DNA of 6,383 nt from Desulfotomaculum sp. GTDB lineage: Bacteria; Bacillota; Desulfotomaculia; Desulfotomaculales; Nap2-2B. The stretch lies in NCBI GenBank assembly GCA_003457075.1, contig DMIY01000104.1, positions 1 through 6,383 of the forward strand. Direction: 5' to 3'. Both the position numbers and the translations under genes were made by a program. Positions 1-6,383 of the stretch are shown here, one piece after another. How positions within the stretch are numbered: the first letter of the stretch is position 1; each line of letters starts with the position of its first letter. The notes beneath the pieces are model-generated. The model worked only from the letters and a program-made list of their open reading frames with translations, ran no database searches and was not told the DNA's origin.

Positions 1-2532
1 TTTTGCCCCCTGGATTTCAATACGCCAGATAGTTAAAACTCCAGTATTATTTAGCGATGGGATCTTACCCCGCAAAGCTCTGGCTTCTGGCGAAAGGCTT
101 GTAAATTCCTCTAATAACTGCTGTATAAGGGGGTGCTCCAGACCTAAAAGTGATAAATTTTCATCTTCAATAGCAATGTCCCGTTGGGTGGTAAAACGAA
201 TTAATTGACCATTACCCATATCCGCAATATACGTTTTATCTTTTTCTACTTCTATTAGCTTTCCGTTTTTATGCCGTAAAGCTGTCGCCGCAAACTGTAT
301 TAATCTTTGCATACCTGCGCCTTTATCATCACGGGCTTGATAATCGGAGATATTAAAACCTTCCAGGTCTTGGAAAAGCTCTAGCACAACATTCCTCGCC
401 CGGGCGGCGTTCTCCATAGCCATTTCAATTTCCTGGCGGGTACGGCGCAGTGCCGGATCGCGGACTGCGTCCTGGTACAGACGATCATAGGACAGCCGCT
501 CAAACAATTGACCCAATATCTGACTGCGCAGATCTTCAGATACCTGCCCGTTCTCATCCACTTTGCCCAATGTCTTAGCGATCTCTTTCAGTTTTTCCTC
601 CAGGATCAAGTATATTTTACCTTCAATCGTGTCTGCGGCAACAAAATTATAGACCTGAGCGGTAGACTTCTGGCCATAGCGGTGAATACGGCCAATCCTT
701 TGCTCCAGGTCCATTGGGTTCCAGGGTAAATCATGGTTAAAAAGAATATGGGAAAATTGAAGATTTATACCTTCGCGTCCTGCAGCCGTACAAATCAACA
801 CCTTGGGGCCATCCGGCCGCTTGAACCTTTTCTCTGCTGCTGCCTTGGCGCCTTGGTCCCCGCCCTTGAGCACTTCCACACCCTGGCCGGGAAAGGTATC
901 CTTAATTGCTTCTTTGATGCTATCTACACTTCCCAGGTAGGTGGTAAAAATAACCACTTTCTCATTATGATTAATCCGCCATATTTCACCTAACGCCCTG
1001 AGTAACTCAATTATTTTTGTTTCAACACCGTTTGGGCAAAGTTCCAGCAAACTATAAATACGCCTGCGCTCTTCCGGCAGGGCAATGGATACAAAATCTG
1101 CCGCCGATTCTTCGGCGGTTCCGGTAGCAATATCACTCGCGCCGTGCAGGTCGTAATTATAAATGAATGTTTCTGCATCTTGAATCTTTCGTAACATCCT
1201 TAAGCGGTAATCAGCTAATATCCGTTCAACTTCGGCCCTCCCCATGGTATCAAAGGGTAAATTAAACATTTCACGAATCAGCGTCCGGGCTTCAGAAAGG
1301 GCGTTATTTCGGCCATCTACATCCATATTCTGATCACAGTGAATCGCTTCATGGATTGTTAGCATTAATAACCGCCGGCGCAATGTTTTTTTAACGGCGG
1401 CAAAACTGGAGGCAGCAATTTTTTGAAAAATAGTCATGACAAAACCAAGGGCTCTATTCTTTCCGCCTTGAGTTTCAGCCAAATTGTAACCATCGCGCAA
1501 GTAATCCTGTAAAGCAGTATAGAACTTTAATTCATCTTCGTTCAAATGAAAAGCTTGTGTATTAACAAACCTCCGGGCGAAAATGAGGCTTCCGTCCGCT
1601 TTACAGGCATCAGCCTTCGTCCGCCTTACCACCACAGCATTTAAGCGGTGACGGCTTTCCACCATCTCCTGTTCATTTTGGAATAGGGTCGGATCCAATA
1701 AACGCACCAGCATCCAAAAACGGAAATGGTCTCCCTGGTGCGGAGTGGCCGGAAGCAATAGCAAGTCCCGGCAGTGGCCCCGAATAGCTTCTGACAGTTT
1801 GTAATTCTCGGTTTTTTTAACCCTCCGCCCATTTTTATAGGCTGAAAGATGGTGCGCCTCGTCAAATACCACCAGGTCCCAGGGAGGAGCTTCCAGCAGA
1901 CGTTTGACCCTGGCCGGCCGCTTTAAAGTATCAATCGAGGCAATTAACCGGTTATGTTTGGCAAAAGCATTTGATTTTCGGTCCGTGACATCACCCTCAG
2001 AACCGAATATTTCAAAATCAAGGTTAAATGTTTCATTTAACTCCCTGGCCCAGTTATTAACCAACCCTGCCGGTACAATCATTAAAGTTCTGTTCATCTG
2101 GCCGCGGGAAGCCAGTTCACGCAGGATCAGCGCTGTTTCAACGGTTTTTCCCAGACCCACCTCATCAGCAATTAAAAATCTTCGCGGCGATGCCGCAGCC
2201 AGCCTGTGTACCAACACCACCTGATGGGGAAGCAAGTCCACTTTGGCCGAGGTTAGGGTAGTGGCGCTATCCATCAGAGGCAGTTGTTCAGCTTCCAAGG
2301 CCAACCATAATAACTCAAGATTTTTCGGGCTAACCTGACGCAAACCCGAAAGCACCCTTTGCTCCCAGGTTAATTGGTAACGTAACGTCTCAACGGGAAC
2401 TTGCCGCTGGCCAACGGACTTAAAAAATACCGCTGCATAACCACCAGGGCTTAACGCCGCGATCACACCTTCACCAAGATCCGGGTGAGACACTGGCTGG
2501 CCCGGCTTAAAATCAGGAATAACGGCGGACAT
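1..2532 (-). CDS. SNF2/RapA-family DEAH-box helicase (BrxHII/DrmD-like), C-terminus cut by window edge
   Basis: An ATP-dependent DNA translocase or helicase, probably the effector or DNA-remodelling part of a defence system. The ATG at 2532 follows GGGGGAGGA by 4 bases, and 844 residues are in the window without a stop. An N-terminal segment (about 7-42, with GQPVSHPDLGEGVI) resembles a small SH3/Tudor-like barrel. RecA-like lobe 1 has motif I ADEVGLGKT (122-130), Ia LMIVPAGLVNNW (146-157), II DEAH (224-227) and III LLPATPHQGD (259-268). A spacer of about 220 residues, typical of RapA-like proteins, separates the lobes. Lobe 2 has KVVIFTTYLGS (525-535), motif V GREGINLQ (585-592) and motif VI QRIGRIHRYGQ (611-621). 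The helicase motifs are present and look intact, so it should be active. Motif III carries PATP where SATP or TATP is common. Its start lies 20 bases inside the preceding gene, so translation is probably coupled. Related families include BrxHII (type 3 BREX) and DrmD (class 1 DISARM); I cannot tell which without the C-terminus and neighbouring genes. Confidence 0.93.
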   Translation of the reverse strand, partial: MSAVIPDFKPGQPVSHPDLGEGVIAALSPGGYAAVFFKSVGQRQVPVETLRYQLTWEQRVLSGLRQVSPKNLELLWLALEAEQLPLMDSATTLTSAKVDLLPHQVVLVHRLAAASPRRFLIADEVGLGKTVETALILRELASRGQMNRTLMIVPAGLVNNWARELNETFNLDFEIFGSEGDVTDRKSNAFAKHNRLIASIDTLKRPARVKRLLEAPPWDLVVFDEAHHLSAYKNGRRVKKTENYKLSEAIRGHCRDLLLLPATPHQGDHFRFWMLVRLLDPTLFQNEQEMVESRHRLNAVVVRRTKADACKADGSLIFARRFVNTQAFHLNEDELKFYTALQDYLRDGYNLAETQGGKNRALGFVMTIFQKIAASSFAAVKKTLRRRLLMLTIHEAIHCDQNMDVDGRNNALSEARTLIREMFNLPFDTMGRAEVERILADYRLRMLRKIQDAETFIYNYDLHGASDIATGTAEESAADFVSIALPEERRRIYSLLELCPNGVETKIIELLRALGEIWRINHNEKVVIFTTYLGSVDSIKEAIKDTFPGQGVEVLKGGDQGAKAAAEKRFKRPDGPKVLICTAAGREGINLQFSHILFNHDLPWNPMDLEQRIGRIHRYGQKSTAQVYNFVAADTIEGKIYLILEEKLKEIAKTLGKVDENGQVSEDLRSQILGQLFERLSYDRLYQDAVRDPALRRTRQEIEMAMENAARARNVVLELFQDLEGFNISDYQARDDKGAGMQRLIQFAATALRHKNGKLIEVEKDKTYIADMGNGQLIRFTTQRDIAIEDENLSLLGLEHPLIQQLLEEFTSLSPEARALRGKIPSLNNTGVLTIWRIEIQGAK

Positions 2533-3031
2533 AAAATCCTCCCCCGATTTCTTCTACTAATTCACCGCACTGGGCTTTCTGATCCTCTACCATGATTATT
2601 TGCGCTTCCCTGGCCACACCGTTCCAAAGGGCATAAGTCACGCTCAGCTCATGACCGGATCGCAAACGCAAATAGGCATGTTCATTAGAATCAATCCGCC
2701 ACTGCCGCCAATTGCAATTTAAACCGAAAACTAGCCCTACGTTATTGCCATAATAGTCCTGCACATGTACAATCAGGCGTTGAACACGATTACGCAAAAA
2801 TTTGAAAGCTGCCTTGAGTTCCAGCATTTCTAAAACAGTTTGCAATCCAACAACAAATATTGTTTTGCCGTCCTTTGAGGGAGGGGTTGACGGCAGTTTT
2901 TCTTCAATCCATTTAAGGGCTACATGCAAGGGTACTTGCTCGTTATTTTCCAGAAGGGGACTTAATAATTGGGCATCCCAAACTAAACTGCTGCCAGACC
3001 GCAGCCAGGCCGTACTCCTCATTTCTCTCAC
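2513..3031 (-). CDS. Uncharacterised 172-residue protein between the methylase and helicase genes
   Basis: I do not recognise this family. The GTG start at 3031 overlaps the methylase stop as GTGA and has a strong Shine-Dalgarno (AAGGGGAGGT) 9 bases upstream. An in-frame ATG at 3022 would shorten it by three residues. It appears to be a soluble alpha/beta protein with no signal peptide or membrane segment. A hydrophobic strand-like TIFVVGL (57-63) is followed by a helix-like segment (64-82), a strand RLIVHV (85-90), and then alternating strands to about residue 149. It has only two cysteines (C106, C155) and no zinc motif. No intact Walker A, nuclease (PD-ExK, HNH, HKD) or toxin signature is seen. 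Its place inside a methylase-helicase operon, with overlaps on both sides, suggests a partner or adaptor of one of these enzymes. That role is inference only. BrxF of type 3 BREX has a similar size but is a P-loop protein, which this does not look like. Confidence 0.85.
   Translation of the reverse strand: MREMRSTAWLRSGSSLVWDAQLLSPLLENNEQVPLHVALKWIEEKLPSTPPSKDGKTIFVVGLQTVLEMLELKAAFKFLRNRVQRLIVHVQDYYGNNVGLVFGLNCNWRQWRIDSNEHAYLRLRSGHELSVTYALWNGVAREAQIIMVEDQKAQCGELVEEIGGGFYVRRYS
2537..2545 (-). promoter_or_regulatory. Strong ribosome binding site of the helicase gene
   Basis: GGGGGAGGA on the minus strand ends 4 bases before the ATG at 2532. It lies within the codons for the GGGF segment near the end of the 172-residue protein, so one sequence serves as both coding DNA and Shine-Dalgarno. 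This fixes the helicase start. Confidence 0.8.
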
Positions 3032-6000
3032 CCATCATACACCTCCCCTTCTTCCCTGAATTCCATAGCATATTGAACGTACTGAGGTTCAGGCCTGGTC
3101 AGCTTCTCCTGTCTCCAACTTTGCCAGAGACGTCTTCCCAAGGCAGACGCTTCCCTAATATGTGCATGCGGAGACATTTCTGCATACCAGCCAAGAATAG
3201 CCTCGACAGAGGGCTTATATAATAACTTTTTTTCGCTCAATTCTTTTTGGATATTAATGCCGCTCTCAGGTAAGGCTGCCCCGATAACAAAATGGGCAAT
3301 GTCGAGATCCAACTTTATTGAATCCCTGCGTTTTCCGGGCCGGGTTAAGAACGCAAATCTCTTTTCTACCGGTACCACTGATACTCGTTTATTAACTTCC
3401 TCAACCCAACCAAGGTCTATCAAATCATCTATAGTAACCGTTGTCCCCCGTAACATTTTGTGCACTTCATCCCGGGGTAGTGTTTCAGTATTTTGAAACA
3501 GGCTTAAAAATAGCCGCGTGACGGGAAGTGCAGATTCCGGAGGCCGCTTGACGAGATCACCGCCAGTGTCATCCAACAATTGATTTATTCCCAATAACGC
3601 ATCTTTAATGGAAAGAACTTCACCGCTCCCGGTGAAAACCTGCCCGTAGTGACGGCTGTAAAATTCCAGGGCCTTCCCCCGCAACACCACCCTGATATCC
3701 GCTTCAGAAATATCCTGGTTCCGATATAATTCAAGGATGCGCTGCTGGTTCTTAACTTCCTCTTTGACCCAGCGGCGCATTTTAGCCCAGGAGACAGGGG
3801 TTGGTTCTTCTTGACGCTTACGGCAAACATGAAGAATATCGTATTCAATCTTTTGTGAACCAAATGTTCCTGGTTTACTTCCTTCACCCTTAGTCTCATC
3901 GCTTCGTATTGGATAAGTTGAAATTAATATATAACCAGCTTCAAAGAGACTACGCAATACTACCTCCCACTGTGAATCTGCACTATGATGAAATGTAAAT
4001 GCTAATAATCCACCATGTTTTAAAATTCTATATGCCTCCATCCAGCAGGCTGTGAGGGTATTTTCATAAAATTCTGTTGCTGAGTCCGGCCTAAAGAGGG
4101 GATTGGGGTCACCCACGTTAAGTGAATTATCCTGTGTATAATTCCTTATTAGTTGAAGATATTCGGCTTTTATAGTGGATTTCTTTTCCCATTCCTCTCG
4201 ATCCTCCGGGTGCTCAGCCCTATTCTTTATAGCCTCAAGTGTTTTAGGTGTAGCTATAGGACGCCAGTATTCAGCTTCTGGTTTGCCCTCATACCATTTC
4301 AACATAGGTATACGCAACCAAACATAAAAAAAGTCTGCAAGGTCGGCGTAAAAAATATTATCGCCAAAAGGTGGATCCGTAACAACGATGTCAATAGTAT
4401 AATCATTTATAGCATCTATTTGAGTAGATGACATGCACATTATTGTTGCGTTTGCTTCTGTTAAGCTATCACAAGTCGAAACCCATTCACTTTTAGAACT
4501 ATTTTCTTTATCTATAATATATAGCTCCTTGGGGTCATATTTCCATTTTAAAGATTCTATACATGTTTTAACAGAAGAATTCCAATTTCCCCTCCCATAT
4601 TTACCAAACATATTATTCTCTATAAAATTTGTTTTGGGATGGTAATTTGAGTTAGAAAACATTGGCTCTAATTGATCGGCTTGGATATTCCAAAATGCAA
4701 AGACATTTTGATTGCGCAAATATTGTTGATGGGCTCCTAATACATGTTCTTTGAGTTCAATTGAGAAATTACTTTCAAGTAAAAAATTTATTATACGTGA
4801 ATGCAACAACAATTGCCTTGAATTAAACATGGTCCACCAATGTGTATATCCCCAATTAGGAATGCCACCATTATTTTGAAAGGTCATAAATGCGAAAGGT
4901 AATTTATCTTTTGGCCAACAATTACACAAATCTTCATCTTTTAAATTCATCCACTCTTTCTCAGCCTTATTGATTCGATTTATATCAAAAGCATCAGGTG
5001 CTTTAAAGTAACGCCCGTTGTAATTATATCCCTCTGCTTCACATTCTGGACAATAACATTGAAGTGCGTAAGTTGCAACTGGTGCTGTCCTACGGATATC
5101 TTTTACTATATCGAGGGCATTTTGATTGAAATTCAAATCTGCAGCCAGTTTAATTATCTCGTTGTCCTCTTTTTCCCCTGCTATAATTGCCTGCCGTACC
5201 AAAGCAAGTTTACCTGATTGTCGCAACTGATCAACCCATTCAGGGGCATAGCCACCGGCTTTCAATGCTTCAGCCATATCGTTAAGAGAAAGGCTCATTT
5301 TTATAGCAGTTAGCAAATCGTTCTCACGTCCGCAGGCCGCATTTTGACAGGTGAATTTGCTTTTACCAGGCACGGTGCCCCGGCGCGTGTCCATAACAGT
5401 GCCGTCAGGCAGTTCTAAATATCTCGGCAATCCATATTTTTTCCGGTCTGTATCAACATCAGCATCATCAATCTCACCGCTATTTAAATCCTGTTCAAGG
5501 ATATTGCCCTTTCCGTCTTCTTCTGCATCCTCCGCTTCATCAAAATAAGTATGCGAATCATCCGCGTCCAGTTTGATGCGGCCACGCACTTCAATTAGCT
5601 CCAAATTTTTCAATCGCTCACGGTACCAGGCTTCCGTTTGTTCCACCGTAGCTTTAGCAAAACCGCCCAAATCCATCTCATTTAAAGTGCCGGGAGATCC
5701 TTTAAGCCATTCCGGATGAATGAGTAATGTCATGTATATGGGCTTACGCTCTATCCCCAACGCCTTTTTATTAACATTACCGGACTTAAAGTCATAAACG
5801 GGCTCATTGTTGACATAACCTTTTATTTTACCCCGCTGGCGCTCCAGTTCAGTAATTAATTCTTCACCTGAAAAATTTCCACAAGAAGGACAACATAAGC
5901 CGGGTTCATCGCCGGCAGATTCCAATAACCGTGATATTCTGGCCAGTTTTTCGTCAGCGTTGCCCTTACTGTAATCTTTTAAATCCCGGGCATACGATTG

Positions 6001-6383
6001 AGAAATCTCCGTAAATTTACCTTCCCCGGGCAGTATAATCCTGGGCGCTCCCGGCGCCATTCGGGTTTCACCCAATTCCGCATGAAAAGACGTACCGCAG
6101 AAGGGACACTTTAATTCAATATAGCTGGTGGACAGCTTTTTCTCCGCTACAACCGGCGAGCGGAAAACGGGTGTGCGGTGGCCACAGCCGGCAACCGGGC
6201 AGGGGCCGTGTTTGGCCCAGAATGTATAGATCACCTCCGGCCCTTCCCAGCGATAATTACGTCTTTCTCCTGGTGGCAAATCGATGGGATCCACAGATGC
6301 TGTTTCATTTGTACGTATATCAACCCACCTGCCTGTATGATCGCGGGGGCAGGTAGTTGTATAAAATGGCTGTATTTGAGGCT
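3028..6383 (-). CDS. DUF1156-type (COG1743) adenine-specific DNA methyltransferase with Zn-ribbon cysteines, N-terminus cut by window edge
   Basis: Probably methylates adenine N6 in a short DNA target using S-adenosylmethionine, marking host DNA in a defence system. A GTG at 6294 could start 1088 residues, but the frame stays open 29 more codons to the edge, and the family's DUF1156 domain and SAM-binding motif I precede this region, so I treat that GTG as internal. Counting from it: cysteine pairs at C32/C37 and C63/C66 form a Zn-ribbon-like unit, with further cysteines at C134/C135/C138, C316/C321 and C413/C415/C418. An acidic stretch spans 243-283. The motif GYTHWWTMFNSRQLL is at 482-496, the catalytic motif IV DPPF at 640-643 (preceded by IDIVVT), and the family-typical TFHHS at 767-771. 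A helical C-terminal extension runs from about 830 to 1088. The stop overlaps the next gene's start. GC falls sharply between about 3850 and 5160. It corresponds to PglXI of type 3 BREX or to methylases of ARMADA-like islands. Family assignment is firm; the system is not. Confidence 0.9.
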   Translation of the reverse strand, partial: PQIQPFYTTTCPRDHTGRWVDIRTNETASVDPIDLPPGERRNYRWEGPEVIYTFWAKHGPCPVAGCGHRTPVFRSPVVAEKKLSTSYIELKCPFCGTSFHAELGETRMAPGAPRIILPGEGKFTEISQSYARDLKDYSKGNADEKLARISRLLESAGDEPGLCCPSCGNFSGEELITELERQRGKIKGYVNNEPVYDFKSGNVNKKALGIERKPIYMTLLIHPEWLKGSPGTLNEMDLGGFAKATVEQTEAWYRERLKNLELIEVRGRIKLDADDSHTYFDEAEDAEEDGKGNILEQDLNSGEIDDADVDTDRKKYGLPRYLELPDGTVMDTRRGTVPGKSKFTCQNAACGRENDLLTAIKMSLSLNDMAEALKAGGYAPEWVDQLRQSGKLALVRQAIIAGEKEDNEIIKLAADLNFNQNALDIVKDIRRTAPVATYALQCYCPECEAEGYNYNGRYFKAPDAFDINRINKAEKEWMNLKDEDLCNCWPKDKLPFAFMTFQNNGGIPNWGYTHWWTMFNSRQLLLHSRIINFLLESNFSIELKEHVLGAHQQYLRNQNVFAFWNIQADQLEPMFSNSNYHPKTNFIENNMFGKYGRGNWNSSVKTCIESLKWKYDPKELYIIDKENSSKSEWVSTCDSLTEANATIMCMSSTQIDAINDYTIDIVVTDPPFGDNIFYADLADFFYVWLRIPMLKWYEGKPEAEYWRPIATPKTLEAIKNRAEHPEDREEWEKKSTIKAEYLQLIRNYTQDNSLNVGDPNPLFRPDSATEFYENTLTACWMEAYRILKHGGLLAFTFHHSADSQWEVVLRSLFEAGYILISTYPIRSDETKGEGSKPGTFGSQKIEYDILHVCRKRQEEPTPVSWAKMRRWVKEEVKNQQRILELYRNQDISEADIRVVLRGKALEFYSRHYGQVFTGSGEVLSIKDALLGINQLLDDTGGDLVKRPPESALPVTRLFLSLFQNTETLPRDEVHKMLRGTTVTIDDLIDLGWVEEVNKRVSVVPVEKRFAFLTRPGKRRDSIKLDLDIAHFVIGAALPESGINIQKELSEKKLLYKPSVEAILGWYAEMSPHAHIREASALGRRLWQSWRQEKLTRPEPQYVQYAMEFREEGEVYDG
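3041..3050 (-). promoter_or_regulatory. Strong ribosome binding site of the 172-residue gene
   Basis: AAGGGGAGGT on the minus strand lies inside the last codons of the methylase gene, 9 bases before the GTG at 3031. It supports GTG at 3031 as the start rather than the ATG at 3022, and suggests coupled re-initiation at the GTGA overlap. Confidence 0.75.
3850..5160. other. AT-rich segment inside the methyltransferase gene
   Basis: Counting bases line by line, 3901-5160 is about 36% GC and 4501-4860 about 31%. The same gene is about 49% at 3481-3720 and about 48% at 5161-5580. The segment encodes residues of about 379-815 (counted from 6294), including the DPPF catalytic motif and the region before it. 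The reading frame is intact throughout. The boundaries are approximate, within about 50 bases. It may be a recombined cassette, possibly carrying target specificity. Confidence 0.7.

Noticed and set aside
1904..2224. Plus-strand open frame of 106 codons opposite the helicase Walker A region
   Set aside because: It is antisense to a strongly conserved helicase domain, with no family resemblance in its translation. It is a shadow.
2861..2882. Possible Walker A (PPSKDGKT) in the 172-residue protein, which would make it BrxF-like
   Set aside because: The first Gly is replaced by Pro, no strand precedes it, and a hydrophobic strand rather than a helix follows GKT. It does not fit a P-loop.
3585..3899. 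Minus-strand open frame of 104 codons overlapping the methylase in another frame
   Set aside because: It lies fully inside the methylase C-terminal coding region, in an alternative frame, with no recognisable domain.
4153..4645. Two adjacent plus-strand open frames with hydrophobic translations (about 92 and 70 codons)
   Set aside because: They lie opposite the AT-rich methylase core. The hydrophobic content is what antisense AT-rich coding DNA gives, and no membrane protein family is recognisable.
6292..6294. GTG as the true start of the methylase
   Set aside because: The frame stays open for 29 more codons to the window edge, the upstream residues (CPRDHTGRWVDIRT) look like protein, and the enzyme would otherwise lack the SAM-binding motif I and the DUF1156 domain.
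6327..6354. Perfect 7-base inverted repeat ACCTGCC / GGCAGGT with a 14-base loop
   Set aside because: It lies within the open methylase frame, has no T-run after it, and such short repeats occur by chance. It is not a credible terminator or operator.

Overview
The window is coding from end to end on the minus strand. It holds three consecutive genes of one operon, read from high to low coordinates: (1) a large DNA methyltransferase of the DUF1156 / COG1743 type, whose N-terminal part lies beyond base 6383; (2) a 172-residue protein that I do not recognise; and (3) a large SNF2/RapA-type helicase, complete at its N-terminus but running off base 1. The methyltransferase and the small gene share a 4-base stop/start overlap (GTGA). 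The small gene and the helicase overlap by 20 bases. The only expression signals seen are strong Shine-Dalgarno sequences inside the preceding genes, so the three products are very probably made from one message by translational coupling. No promoter, terminator, RNA gene, CRISPR array, insertion sequence or attachment site is visible.

A DUF1156-type adenine methyltransferase beside a SNF2-type helicase is a hallmark of antiphage defence islands. The same kind of pair occurs in type 3 BREX (PglXI with BrxHII) and in DISARM-like or ARMADA-like DUF1156/DUF499/DUF3780 clusters. Class 1 DISARM has an analogous pair, DrmMI with DrmD. The genes that would decide between these (brxC/pglZ/brxF, drmA/B/C, or DUF499/DUF3780) are outside the window. 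The likely division of labour is that the methylase marks self DNA and the helicase engages or remodels unmodified invading DNA. The role of the small middle protein is unknown, and it is the main novelty candidate here.

A second notable signal lies inside the methyltransferase. From about 3850 to 5160 (residues about 379-815 counted from 6294) the GC content drops to about 36%, reaching about 31% at 4501-4860, while the sampled parts of the same gene on either side are about 48-49%. This segment holds the catalytic DPPF motif and the region where target specificity is likely to lie. It looks like a recombined cassette, which could mean a specificity swap.

The organism is a bacterium with moderate GC. 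The purine-rich Shine-Dalgarno sequences (AAGGGGAGGT, GGGGGAGGA) and the codon style suggest a Firmicute, perhaps a clostridial Peptococcaceae-like lineage. That assignment is only a guess.
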